Assembly: GCF_001704275.1 (NCBI RefSeq)
Contig: NZ_CP011533.1
Span: 5,766,001-5,830,000, forward strand
Direction: 5' to 3'
Source: Streptomyces noursei ATCC 11455
GTDB taxonomy: Bacteria; Actinomycetota; Actinomycetes; Streptomycetales; Streptomycetaceae
DNA: 64,000 nucleotides
The position numbers and the translations under genes are program-made. The notes under the pieces were generated by a model. It was not told the DNA's origin. It saw only the letters and a program-made list of their open reading frames with translations, and did no database searches. Shown here piece after piece: positions 19,133-28,431 of this stretch. Numbering within the stretch: the first letter of the stretch is position 1; each line of letters opens with the position of its first letter.

Positions 19133-19387
19133 GTGCGGTCCGTCTCCAGACGGTCGGGAATCGATGACGACATACGACACGAGGGCGCGGCACACCACCG
19201 GGGTCCGGCGGACGCCCGCCGACCACCCCCGTCGCACCACGCGCTTCACGGAGCGGCGCCATCGTGGGGCAGCAACATGAACGGAAGGTGAGCGCCACCC
19301 CCCGCTCCGGTCATCTCCCGCGCACCGCTCCCACCCGGCGCCCGACCGCGCCCGCCGCCCGGGCCCCTCCCCGCCGGCCGGGGGAGG

Positions 19388-20323
19388 TCACTTCACCGCG
19401 CCCGCCATCACGCCCGACACGAACTGCCGCTGGAAGGCGAAGAAGACCACCAACGGCACCACCATCGACAGGAACGCCCCCGGCGCCAGCACATCGATGT
19501 TGTTGCCGAACTGCCGCACCTCCTGCTGCAGCGCCACCGTGATCGGCGGATGCCCGCTGTCCGCGAAGATCAACGCGATCAGCATGTCGTTCCACACCCA
19601 CAGGAACTGGAAGATCCCCAGCGACGCGATCGCCGGCCCGCCGAGCGGCATCACCACCCGCGTGAACAGCCGCAGCTCACCCGCCCCGTCCAGCCGCGCC
19701 GCCTCCAGCAGCTCCCGCGGGATCTCCGCGAAGAAGTTCCGCAGCAGGAACACCGCGAACGGCAGCCCGAACGCCGTGTGGAACAGCACCACCCCGGCCG
19801 TCGTCTCGAACAACCCCACCGCACCGAACAGCTTCGCCACCGGGATCAGCGCCACCTGCACCGGCACCACCAGCAGCCCCACCACCACCATGAACCAGGC
19901 GTCCCGCCCCGGGAACTCCAGCCACGCGAAGGCATAACCCGCCAGCGACCCGATCACCACCACCAGCACCGTCGACGGCACCGTGATCGCCGCCGTCGTC
20001 ACCAGCGACCCCATCACCTTCCCGTTCGACAGCAGATGGCCGTAGTTGTCGAACGTCAGCTGCGCGGGCCGGGTGAACACCTGCCACCAACCCGACTCGG
20101 CGATCTGCGCCGGACTGCGCAGCGACGACAGCAGCAACCCCACCGACGGCATCAGCCAGAACAACGCCACCAGCACCAGGAAGACCCGCACCGCACCGCC
20201 CCCGGCGCGCGCCGCGAGCCGCGCGGCCACCGACGGCCCACCGCCCGCCCGCCGCCCCCGCCCGCGCCCCCCACGTCCGGCCGGCACCGCGGCCCCCTCC
20301 ACGGCCGACATCGGCGACGTCAT
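19388..20323 (-). CDS. Carbohydrate ABC transporter permease (MalG type)
   Basis: This 311-residue inner-membrane permease of the CUT1 family has six predicted helices after a basic, Gly-rich N-terminus. It carries the ATPase-docking EAA loop EAARLDGAGELRLFTRVVMPLGGP at about residues 205-227. The start ATG at 20323 overlaps the stop of the upstream permease gene by four bases (ATGA) and is preceded by AAGGAG, so translation is coupled. It forms the translocation channel with the partner permease. No ATPase gene is present. Streptomyces CUT1 systems commonly share the general ATPase MsiK, which is the likely energiser here. Confidence 0.93.
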   Translation of the reverse strand: MTSPMSAVEGAAVPAGRGGRGRGRRAGGGPSVAARLAARAGGGAVRVFLVLVALFWLMPSVGLLLSSLRSPAQIAESGWWQVFTRPAQLTFDNYGHLLSNGKVMGSLVTTAAITVPSTVLVVVIGSLAGYAFAWLEFPGRDAWFMVVVGLLVVPVQVALIPVAKLFGAVGLFETTAGVVLFHTAFGLPFAVFLLRNFFAEIPRELLEAARLDGAGELRLFTRVVMPLGGPAIASLGIFQFLWVWNDMLIALIFADSGHPPITVALQQEVRQFGNNIDVLAPGAFLSMVVPLVVFFAFQRQFVSGVMAGAVK

Positions 20324-21654
20324 CGGCGGCGCTCCTTCCGTATCCGGCGCAGATTCACGTACATCACCGGCAACACCAACACCAGCAAGAACACCGCGAT
20401 CGCACTCCCCAGCCCCTCGTCCACATCCGTGCCGAACGACGACTGGAACAGCTGCAACGCCAGCACATTCGCCGACCGCAGACTGGAGCCCGGCGCGATG
20501 ATGTACACCAGGTCGAAGATCTTCAGCACGTTGATCATCAGCGTGACCAGCACCACCACCAGCACCGGCGCGAGCAGCGGCACCGTGATCCGACGGAACA
20601 CCTGCCACTCACCGGCCCCGTCCACCCGCGCCGCCTCCAACAGCTCCCGCGGCACACCCGCCAACCCCGCCGCGATCAACACCATCGCGAAACCGGCCCA
20701 CATCCACACATAACTGCCGATGATGGCCGGCGTGACCAACGCCGGACCCAGCCAGTCCACCCCGTTGTACGCCGCCGCGAAGTTCGCCGCCGGCAACCGC
20801 AGCCGCGCCCCCGCCGCCTCCGCCGGCAACACATACGTCCCGTCCGCCGCCGTCACCGCCGACGCCACCACCCGGCCGCCCTTGACCGCCTCCACCGTCA
20901 GACCGGCCAACGCCTTCTCACCCGGATCGATCACACCCGGCCGCCCCCCGCCCCCACGCGTGAAGTCCAGCCACGCCGTACCGGTGACCTTCCCCGGCCG
21001 CGGCCGCGCGGCCACCGCCGGCCCCGCCCCCCGCACGTCCCGCGGCTGCACCGCCACCAACGGCAGCCGCACCGACGACCCCGCCCGCACCACCGACCGC
21101 GTCGTGAACGACCCGCCCCCCGACGGCCGCAGATCCGCGTTCGGCCGCGGCTTGGCCCCCGGGAACGGCGCCGGCTCCGCGAACGTGTCGTGCACCGCCA
21201 CCCACACCGCATCGGCCACCCCGCGCTGCGGATCCTGGTCGTAGACCAGCCGGAAGATGATCCCGGCCGCCAGCATCGAGATCGCCATCGGCATGAAGAC
21301 GACCAACTTGAACGCGGTACCCCAACGCACCCGCTCGGTCAGCACCGCGAAGATCAACCCCAGCGCGGTGGACACCGTCGGCGCCACCACGACCCACACC
21401 ACGTTGTTCTTCAACGCCGTCCGGATGCCCTCGTCCGAGAACATCGCCCCGTAATTCCCCAGCCCCACAAAGCCGTTGCCCGACGCGTCGAACAGACTCC
21501 GGTACACCGAGAACCCGATGGGATACACCACCAGCGCCCCCAGCAACACCAACGCCGGCAACAGGAACACCGCGGCGACCCACCACCGCGACCCGGCCAC
21601 CGCCCGCCGCCGCGCCCCGACCCGCCCGCCCGCACCCGTGCCCGCACCGCTCAT
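20320..21654 (-). CDS. Carbohydrate ABC permease (MalF type) with inserted domain
   Basis: This 444-residue CUT1 permease is far longer than the usual 290-320. Hydrophobic segments at residues 20-170 and 300-440 match MalF-type permeases, with the EAA loop EAARVDGAGEWQVFRRITVPLLAP near residue 340. Between them, about residues 155-300, is an extracytoplasmic insertion. Part of it (GTAWLDFTRGG, IDPGEKALAGLTVEA, TAADGTYVLP) reads like an SdrD-B or carboxypeptidase-regulatory-like beta domain of the kind found in cell-surface proteins. It may contact the binding protein or the wall. It is coupled to the next gene by an ATGA overlap. Confidence 0.88.
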   Translation of the reverse strand: MSGAGTGAGGRVGARRRAVAGSRWWVAAVFLLPALVLLGALVVYPIGFSVYRSLFDASGNGFVGLGNYGAMFSDEGIRTALKNNVVWVVVAPTVSTALGLIFAVLTERVRWGTAFKLVVFMPMAISMLAAGIIFRLVYDQDPQRGVADAVWVAVHDTFAEPAPFPGAKPRPNADLRPSGGGSFTTRSVVRAGSSVRLPLVAVQPRDVRGAGPAVAARPRPGKVTGTAWLDFTRGGGGRPGVIDPGEKALAGLTVEAVKGGRVVASAVTAADGTYVLPAEAAGARLRLPAANFAAAYNGVDWLGPALVTPAIIGSYVWMWAGFAMVLIAAGLAGVPRELLEAARVDGAGEWQVFRRITVPLLAPVLVVVLVTLMINVLKIFDLVYIIAPGSSLRSANVLALQLFQSSFGTDVDEGLGSAIAVFLLVLVLPVMYVNLRRIRKERRR

Positions 21655-21751
21655 CGTGACGATCCCCCCGCTCCCGATCGCATCGACATGGCTCCCTCGC
21701 GTGGCCGCACCGGGGCCCGGGCCGCGGCACCCGGACCCCGACGCCCCGGAC

Positions 21752-23260
21752 TCAGTGCTTGAACGCCTTGGCCGCGTCCTGCTCCAGCCGCTGCTGGATG
21801 CCCGCGACGTCCTTGGGGTTCTTCAGGAAGTCCTGCAGGTCCTTCCACTCGCCCTGCCCCGGCTTCCCCCCGAACGACGCCGGCGCCTGGTCGGACATGT
21901 CGAACCGGAAGTCGTCCCCCGCCGCGACCAACGCCCCTGCGATCTTCCGCATCACGTCGTCCGCGTACGCCGCCTGGTCCAGCTCCTTGTTGGGCGAGAG
22001 GAAACCGCCCGCCTGCGCCCAGATCTTCGCCGCGTCCGTCGACGCCAGGAACGTCAGCAGCGCCTGCGCCGCCGTGCCGTCCTTGAGCGCCACCGCCACG
22101 TCCCCACCGGTCACCACCGGCGACCTGGCCCCCACCGCGGGGAACGGGAACACCTTCGCGTCCGTCCCCACCTTCGCCTTCGTCTGTGCGATGTTCGCCG
22201 CCGCGAAATCGGCCGACGACACCATCGCCGCCTTCGGCGTGTCACCCCCGCTGAACGTCTGCGTCACCGACGTCGGGAAATCCGTCTGCAACGCCCCCGC
22301 ATTGCCGCCCGCCAACAACTCCTTGCGGCCGAACAACTGCCCCAACGTGGTCAGCGCCCGCGTCACCGACGGATCCGTCCACTTCAGGTCGTGCTTCGCC
22401 AACTGGTCGTACTTCTGCGGCCCGGCCTGCGACAGATACACGTTCTCGAACCAGTCGGTCAGCGTCCACCCGTCCGACCCGCCCACCGACACCGGCTCCA
22501 CACCCGACTCGGCAACCGTCTGCGCCACCTTCAGGAACTCCGGCCACGTCTTCGGCTCGGAAACCCCGGCATTCTCGAAAACCTTCGCGTTGTACCAGAC
22601 CAACGACTTGTTGCTGGCCTTGAAATACACCCCGTACTCGGTGCCCTTGTGCGCCCCGAGATCCCGCCAGCCCTTGCTGAAGTTCTTCACCAACTGCGCC
22701 TTGGCGTCCGCCCCGAGCGGCTTGAGCCACCCCTTCTCCGCGAACTCGTTCAACACCCCGACCTGCTGCAACAGCGCCACGTCCGGCGGCCCGCCACCGG
22801 CGATCTTGGACCCGATGAAACCGGCCATGTCGTCGCCGCTCGGCACGAAGTCGACCTTCGCCCCGGTGCGCTTCTCGAACTCCGCCAGCACCTTGGTGAA
22901 GTTGTCCCGCTCGGCCCCCGTCCAGACCGCCGTCACCTGCAACCGCTGCCCACTGAGCTTCGGCAGGGCCACCGTCGGCGCGGTACCTCCACCCCCGCCT
23001 CCGCCCCCCGTGCGCCCACTCCCACCACTTCCACTCCCGCACCCCGCCATCCCCAGCGCCACCACCGCGACACCGGCCACCACCCACACACCCCGCCGCG
23101 ACCTCCCACCCACGCCCCGCCCTGCTCCATGAGCACCGGCGCCGCTCCCGCTCCCGCTCCCGATGCCGACTCCGACTCCGACGCTGGTGCTGGTGCTGGT
23201 GCTGGTGCCGGTGCCGGTGTTGGCGCCCGTCCGCCCCATGTGGTCGACTCGTCCGCGCAT
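21752..23260 (-). CDS. Sugar-binding lipoprotein of ABC importer
   Basis: This 502-residue solute-binding protein belongs to the MalE-like extracellular family. The signal region ends in the lipobox MAGC with Cys74 as the expected lipidated residue. The mature part has typical motifs such as VLAEFEKRTGAKVDFV, GGPPDVALLQQ, YFKASNKSLVWYNAKVFE and WPEFLKVAQTV. The ATG at 23260, after GGAGGGG, leaves about 50 residues of Ser/Thr/Gly/Val low complexity before the signal helix, an odd extension; ATG 23239 is an alternative start. It is first in a three-gene leftward operon with the two permeases, 97 bp upstream of the first. The sugar is not evident. Confidence 0.9.
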   Translation of the reverse strand: MRGRVDHMGRTGANTGTGTSTSTSTSVGVGVGIGSGSGSGAGAHGAGRGVGGRSRRGVWVVAGVAVVALGMAGCGSGSGGSGRTGGGGGGGGTAPTVALPKLSGQRLQVTAVWTGAERDNFTKVLAEFEKRTGAKVDFVPSGDDMAGFIGSKIAGGGPPDVALLQQVGVLNEFAEKGWLKPLGADAKAQLVKNFSKGWRDLGAHKGTEYGVYFKASNKSLVWYNAKVFENAGVSEPKTWPEFLKVAQTVAESGVEPVSVGGSDGWTLTDWFENVYLSQAGPQKYDQLAKHDLKWTDPSVTRALTTLGQLFGRKELLAGGNAGALQTDFPTSVTQTFSGGDTPKAAMVSSADFAAANIAQTKAKVGTDAKVFPFPAVGARSPVVTGGDVAVALKDGTAAQALLTFLASTDAAKIWAQAGGFLSPNKELDQAAYADDVMRKIAGALVAAGDDFRFDMSDQAPASFGGKPGQGEWKDLQDFLKNPKDVAGIQQRLEQDAAKAFKH

Positions 23261-24035
23261 CCCCGTAGCCCCTCCGTAGCCCTTGCCGCGGCCCCAAGAA
23301 CCCGTGCCCGCCGAGCGGTCCCCGTCCCGTGCGGACCGCCTCCGTGCGGGTGCGCCGGTGCCGCGGCGCCGTCCCCTTCCGAACACGCCGACGCCACGCC
23401 GCCGTGCCGTACTGCCGTTGAGCGCCGTACTGCCGTGCCGAGTACGTGACTTCCGTGCCGAGTGCGTGACACCGAGTACGTGATTCCCGTGCCGAGTGCG
23501 TGCGTGCCGTGGCGCCGTTCCGCGTCGCTGCGTGCCCGAGTGCCGCTGCGTGCCGAGTGCCGTGCTGCCGTACGGGGTGCGCTGGTGCCGATGCGCCCCT
23601 GCCGTACGTGGTGCTGCCGTACGTGGTGCCCTGGTGCCGGTGCGCTGAAGCCGTGCCCTGGTGCCGGTGCGGGGCGGTGCCCTGCATGACCCCGGTGCGG
23701 TGATGCGGTGATGCTCCGCCCGCCCCGTGACCACGGCACGTGCGACAGTCCTACGCCCCCACCACCGGCTCCGCAATACCGCCACCCACGCCAACTCCCC
23801 TTTCGTGATGGGCCCGTTACGGCCACCATGGGCCCGCGGCCGCCACGGGGCCACTGCCGTCATGGGCCCGGTGTCGCCATGGGCCCGCGGCCGCCACGGG
23901 GCCACTGCCGTCACGAGCCCACTGCCGTCATGGGCCCGCTTCGGCCGCCGCGGGCCGACGGGCCCGTCGGCATCGCGCCCTCAGGCCGGCGGGGGCCCCG
24001 CCCCGTGGCGGTGGCCCCCGCGTCTCACCTCACGC
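23261..24035. repeat. Repeat-rich intergenic leader of the ABC operon
   Basis: This 775-bp stretch lies between the lipoprotein gene and the FtsK-like gene, and no coding region could be supported in it. From 23430 to 23690 it is built of degenerate GTGCCG and CGTGCCGAG units (many copies of CCGAGTGCGTG and CCGTACGTGGTG). From 23810 to 23960 ATGGGCCCG recurs. A perfect 37-bp direct repeat occurs at 23826-23862 and 23877-23913 (51-bp period). It must contain the ABC operon promoter, but no clear hexamers stand out. Confidence 0.6.
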
Positions 24036-27000
24036 TCACACCAACGGTGGCCCCGCCGGCGCGCCCGAGGACTGGGCGGCCCGTTGCAGCGCGCTGGCCA
24101 GCAGTGCCAGGTCCGTCGGGCCGTTGCCCAGTTCGCGCAGCGGGCGCCGGGCCGGCGGGTCGCCCATCCGCGACCACTCCAGGGGCACCACGGTCGGCCG
24201 CAGCGTGGACGTACGGGGTATCCGCCCGGTCACCCGGCCCGCCTGGAACGGCGTGGACGCGCCGTCCCCCGCGCGGTGCAGCCACCCGCGGCCGGGCGGC
24301 ACCGGATCGGAGCCGGCCGGCGCCGGCTCGGCCGGGTCGGTGGCGGTGCCCAACTGGATCCGCAGGGCGGCGCGTTCGGCGGTGGCGGTGCCTTCGGTGC
24401 GGTCCGGGTGGCCGGTGGCGGCTATCAGGTGCACGCCCAGCGCCACGCCGTCCCGGGCCACCGCCTCCAGGGCGCGCACCACGGAACCGGCGGCCGGGCG
24501 GCCCGTGCTGCCCAGGGCCGGGGAGACCAGGGCGTCGAAGTCGTCGACCAGGATGAAGAGTCGGGGCATCGGGGCGGCCGCCGGGGCTCCTGCCTGGTAG
24601 GCCGTCTGGTGAGCCGTCTGGTGGGTCGGCGTCTCGTCGGGGTGGACGTGGTCCTGGGGTGGGGCGCCGGGGCGGGTGCGTAGGCGCAGGGTGCCCGTGG
24701 GGGAGGGGTCTGCGGGGCCGGCCGGGGTGCCGCCGCCTCCTTCCTTGTTTCGGCAACGATTACGGAGAGTAGTTTGTTCCTGGGATTCGTTACTCGTTGT
24801 GAAAGTGGGGGGTGGGGTGGAGGTGGCGGAGGAGACAGGTGAGGTGGATGAACCGGATGAGGTGGGTGGGGCGTTGAGGGCGTTGGGGGTGTTGGGGGAG
24901 GGGGCGTCGGGGTGGGGTGGTGTGGCGGGGGAGGCGCCGGACGCCATGGCGGCACGGGAGGTGCTGGAGGTGCCGGAGGGGTGGGACGTGCTGGAGGGGT
25001 AGGAGGTGCCGGAGGACGTGGGGGTGCCTTCGGCGGAGCGGCGCGGGGCGATGATGCGCGGGGCCGGGAGGTGCTTGGTGCGCCACTCGGAGAAGGGGGT
25101 GCCGGCCAGTATTTCGGCGCGCCGCTTGAGTTCGGAGGAGAGCGCCTGGGCGAACTCCCGCATCCGCAGCGGGTCGGAGGCGGCCAGGTGCGTCGTGACG
25201 TGCGGGAGGTCGGTGCAGACCCGCAGGCCCTCGCCGCGCTCGGTGCCGGCGCCGTCCACCAGCACCAGCGACAGTCGGTCCGGGCGGTCGGCGGCGGCCA
25301 GCGACGCGGCGAGGGACCGCAGCAGCTCGGTCTTGCCGGTGGCCGCCGCGCCCTCGACGAGCAGATGCGTGCCGTCGGCCGCGAGATCGGCGACCACGGG
25401 GCCGTGCGGCCCGGCGCCCAGTACTGCGGCGGCGTTGGGCCGGTCGGTGTCCTGTACCGCCGCCCAACGGGCCATCAGGGACGCGGGGGTGGCGCGGGCC
25501 AGCCCCAGTTCGTCCAGCAGGCGTGCCGACTCCGGCAGCGGTATGGCGGCGCGCGGTGCCGCCGGCCCCGGGCCGCCGCCCGCCTCGACCTCGCGCAGCG
25601 GCGCCAGCGCCCGGGCGAAACGCTCCGCCCAGGCGACCGAGACGGCGTCCACGGTCGCGACCGTGCCGTTCGGCCCCGAGCCCGGCTGGACCACCCGCAG
25701 GGCCGTGGCGACATCGCCGCTGAGCACCGCCACCGCCCCGCACTCGCCGAACGCCGGCGAGGCGACCCGCGCCGCCTCGTACGTCGCGGCCAGCGGGAAG
25801 GCGGGGGAGGCGGCCGGGGTCTCGGCCAGGCAGAGCACGTGGATGCCGGCCGCAGCGCCGCCCGCCGCGAGCCGTGCGGTGGTCTCGCGCAGCGCGGACG
25901 AGCCGGGGTCGCCGTCCACGATCAGCAGGGTGTACGGCCCCTGGTGGCGGGCGGCGGCGGAGGCCACCTCGGCGCGCTCGGCGCTGGGCCAGCCGGGGCC
26001 CAGGGGGCCGTCGTCCAGCCGTCGCACCAACTCGGCGGTACGGGCCGCGGCCTGCTCCTTGTCGTAGGCGAGCAGCAGCCGGCAGTCCTGGCCGCGGGTC
26101 GGGCGGACGTGCGGCAGCCAGCCCAGCCAGGACCAGTCGGCCACCCGCTCCTCCAGGGTGTGCGCCCGATCGGTGCTGACCAGCACGACCTCCAGCGTCC
26201 CGGGGGAGTGCAGCGCGACCAGCTGGGCGGTGGCGGACCGGGCCAGCCCGACGAGCCGCCCGCGCGGCCCGGCCAGCCCGAGGGCGCCGGCCCGGCGCAG
26301 CTCGACGGAGACCGGCGCGGCGGACCGGCCGCCGTCCCGCTCCGCCGTGCCCAGGCGGACGGTGAGCGCGTCCGGGTGCTCCGGGCCGCGCTCCCAGAGC
26401 CGGGGGCCCGGGCCGAGCGCGGTGAGCAGGACCGCGGCGGCGTCCGGCCAGCGTTCGTCGGCGACCGGGCCGGCGGGGGCGCTGCCGGCGGGTGCGCGGG
26501 ACGCGCCGTCGACCGGGGCGGGGGCGTCGTCGTACGCGTCGTCCGGGATCGGGTCCGGCGGGTCCACCACGGGGCGTCCGCCGGCCAGCCGCCGTGCCCA
26601 GGCGCCGATGCCGCCACGGCGGCCCGCCTTACGGGCCATCGACTCGGCCGGGGCCAGGGACTGTTGTCCGCCGTGGGTCTGCCCGCCCGTGGGCGGGGCT
26701 CCGTGGCCGGACAGCGCTTCGTGCCCGTGCCCGGTCGTCGCGTCGTGGCCGGCCGGCCGGGCCCCGTGTTCCGCTGTGTGTTCCGCTCCGGGGTGTCCCG
26801 GTGTGTGCGCGGGGTGGGCGGGGAGCGAGCCGGGTGCCTCGGCGCCGGGTGCCGCGGTGCCGGCTGCGCCCGGCCCGTGGGCGGTGGGGTCGGGGGTGGG
26901 CTCAGGGAGGGGCGTGGCGGGGGCGGCGGGCGGGAACAGGCCGTCCGCTGCCGGGCCGCCCGGGCCCCGGGTCGGGATTCCGGGCGTGCGGGGGGTATCC

Positions 27001-27896
27001 CCGGGGCCGGTCGCCGGGCCGTGGGGATACCCGGTGGCCGGGGCGGGAACGCCGCGCAGCGGGGTGTCCCGGCGGCGGCCGGGCCCGTCGCCGGACGTGG
27101 CCTCCGCGCCGGGCGCCCACCGGACGGCCGGCGGCGGGGTGCCGTCGGCCTCCGCGGCGGTGGGGGCCGGGCCGGCGTACAGGGCGCCGGACGTGGTCGC
27201 CCCGCCGGCCGTCGCTCCGGGGGCGATCCGTCCGGAGGCGACCCGGAGGTGGCCCTCTCCGTCGGGGGTGGCGCTCAGGGCCGGGTCCGGGGTGCGTGGC
27301 GGGGACTGGAGGCGGAGCGCCGATTCGCCGATGCGCAGCAGGGCGCCGGGCGGCAGGGGGACGGCGAGGTCGCCGAGCTCGGTGCCGTCGACGATGGTGC
27401 CGTTGGTGGAGCGCAGGTCGGCGATGTACACGGAGCCGTCGGGCTCGACGGTGACGGCGCAGTGCAGGCGGGAGACGTCCGGGTCGTCCAGGGGGACGTC
27501 GGCGTCGGCGGAGCGGCCGATGCGGACCTGGCCGCCGTGCAGGAGGTGGACGCCGCCGGCGTCGGGGCCGGAGACGACGCGGAGTCGGGCGGAGCCGTGG
27601 GGCAGGCCGTGCGCGGGGGCCGGGCCGGGGCCCTGGAGGGAGAGCACCGCGCCGTCGATCAGCGGCGGCTCGCCGAGCGCCGCGCGCTGCGGGTCGAGCC
27701 GTTCGGTGCCGGCGTAGAGCACGACGGGGGCGCTGCTGCCGCCGGTGCCGACGTCCGCGCCGGAGCCCGCCACGGCCGCCGCGAGCGAGCCGGCGACCGT
27801 CGCCAGGGCGGTCCCGGCGGGGGCCGTCACGAGGACGTCGCAGGCCCGTGTGGTGGGGCCGCTGCGCGGCCCGAGGACGGTCAGCCGGATCTGCAT
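24036..27896 (-). CDS. FHA-domain FtsK/EccC-like ATPase
   Basis: This 1286-residue protein combines an FHA phosphothreonine-reading domain (about residues 105-180; VRIGRSADADVPL, DVSRLHCAV, DLRSTNGTIVDG) with a Pro/Gly/Ala-rich linker and a C-terminal FtsK/SpoIIIE-like ATPase region. Walker A is GAAATGKT near residue 850 and Walker B is RLFILVDDFDAL near 1115. That separation of about 265 residues is far above the usual 90-100, because of a Ser/Thr/Pro-rich insertion (about 945-1105). ATG 27896 fits the N-terminal strand MQIRLTVLG. It is divergent from two Ser/Thr kinases, so its FHA domain may bind their phosphorylated targets. The role could be DNA or protein translocation; this is not resolved. 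Confidence 0.85.
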   Translation of the reverse strand: MQIRLTVLGPRSGPTTRACDVLVTAPAGTALATVAGSLAAAVAGSGADVGTGGSSAPVVLYAGTERLDPQRAALGEPPLIDGAVLSLQGPGPAPAHGLPHGSARLRVVSGPDAGGVHLLHGGQVRIGRSADADVPLDDPDVSRLHCAVTVEPDGSVYIADLRSTNGTIVDGTELGDLAVPLPPGALLRIGESALRLQSPPRTPDPALSATPDGEGHLRVASGRIAPGATAGGATTSGALYAGPAPTAAEADGTPPPAVRWAPGAEATSGDGPGRRRDTPLRGVPAPATGYPHGPATGPGDTPRTPGIPTRGPGGPAADGLFPPAAPATPLPEPTPDPTAHGPGAAGTAAPGAEAPGSLPAHPAHTPGHPGAEHTAEHGARPAGHDATTGHGHEALSGHGAPPTGGQTHGGQQSLAPAESMARKAGRRGGIGAWARRLAGGRPVVDPPDPIPDDAYDDAPAPVDGASRAPAGSAPAGPVADERWPDAAAVLLTALGPGPRLWERGPEHPDALTVRLGTAERDGGRSAAPVSVELRRAGALGLAGPRGRLVGLARSATAQLVALHSPGTLEVVLVSTDRAHTLEERVADWSWLGWLPHVRPTRGQDCRLLLAYDKEQAAARTAELVRRLDDGPLGPGWPSAERAEVASAAARHQGPYTLLIVDGDPGSSALRETTARLAAGGAAAGIHVLCLAETPAASPAFPLAATYEAARVASPAFGECGAVAVLSGDVATALRVVQPGSGPNGTVATVDAVSVAWAERFARALAPLREVEAGGGPGPAAPRAAIPLPESARLLDELGLARATPASLMARWAAVQDTDRPNAAAVLGAGPHGPVVADLAADGTHLLVEGAAATGKTELLRSLAASLAAADRPDRLSLVLVDGAGTERGEGLRVCTDLPHVTTHLAASDPLRMREFAQALSSELKRRAEILAGTPFSEWRTKHLPAPRIIAPRRSAEGTPTSSGTSYPSSTSHPSGTSSTSRAAMASGASPATPPHPDAPSPNTPNALNAPPTSSGSSTSPVSSATSTPPPTFTTSNESQEQTTLRNRCRNKEGGGGTPAGPADPSPTGTLRLRTRPGAPPQDHVHPDETPTHQTAHQTAYQAGAPAAAPMPRLFILVDDFDALVSPALGSTGRPAAGSVVRALEAVARDGVALGVHLIAATGHPDRTEGTATAERAALRIQLGTATDPAEPAPAGSDPVPPGRGWLHRAGDGASTPFQAGRVTGRIPRTSTLRPTVVPLEWSRMGDPPARRPLRELGNGPTDLALLASALQRAAQSSGAPAGPPLV
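24885..24917 (+). repeat. G-quadruplex-prone run inside the ATPase insertion
   Basis: Five runs of four or five G occur at 24885-24889, 24894-24898, 24900-24904, 24909-24912 and 24914-24917, with loops of one to four bases, on the strand opposite the coding strand. They lie in the low-complexity insertion of the FtsK-like gene. Confidence 0.5.
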
Positions 27897-28431
27897 CGCC
27901 GTCAACGGTCCCTTCTGCCGGGTATCCGGCCGGGGCTCCGCTCGCTCCCCCACCGCACCCCGGGCACGTCGGCACGGACATGTCCCATGCACGTCGCGAC
28001 AGTGACCGCGCGCCCCTACCGCGTGCGTGCTGGGATGCATCCTCGCACCTGCCGCTGACAACACGCCCGCCGACCGCCCATTAATGATCTTGATTGGTCG
28101 GCGCCCGGCGGAAAACTGCCTGCTTACACGCACCGAACCGGCCGTTTTCGATCAACGGGTGCCGGGGAAGCGGTCAGGGGCGGACGGCACCCGGACCGCT
28201 GACGCGGGTTCCGGTCGTGTTGACGCGAAGGCCCCCCGCCCTTGTGCGGAACGGCCCCGGAGGCGTCCGGAATCCGGGCAACCAACGGCTCGGAACGCGC
28301 GTCTTCCCGAGGAGCCCCGCCCCGTCCGGCGCACCGAAATGTTTGTGCGACGGCACTACAGTGGGGCGACGGGCCGCGAGCTGACCCAGCGGGCCAGGCA
28401 AGGATCCACCACGAACCAGGGAGCGCATGAC
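27897..28431. promoter_or_regulatory. Divergent region, FHA-FtsK / kinase
   Basis: This 535-bp gap holds the promoters of the FtsK-like gene (leftward) and the first kinase gene (rightward). CGCCGACC (28068-28075) and GGTCGGCG (28096-28103) form an 8-bp inverted repeat around the A/T-rich CATTAATGATCTTGATT, a plausible operator or core promoter. TACAGT at 28357-28362 could be a -10 box for the kinase. No small gene was supported. Confidence 0.4.

Noticed and set aside
23430..23960. CRISPR-like array in the repeat-rich region
   Set aside because: The repeats are degenerate, of uneven length and directly abutting, without regular unique spacers or cas genes.
24912..28058. 1048-codon open frame on the plus strand opposite the FHA-FtsK gene
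   Set aside because: Gly/Arg/Ala-dominated shadow sequence. The minus strand carries clear FHA, Walker A and Walker B motifs.
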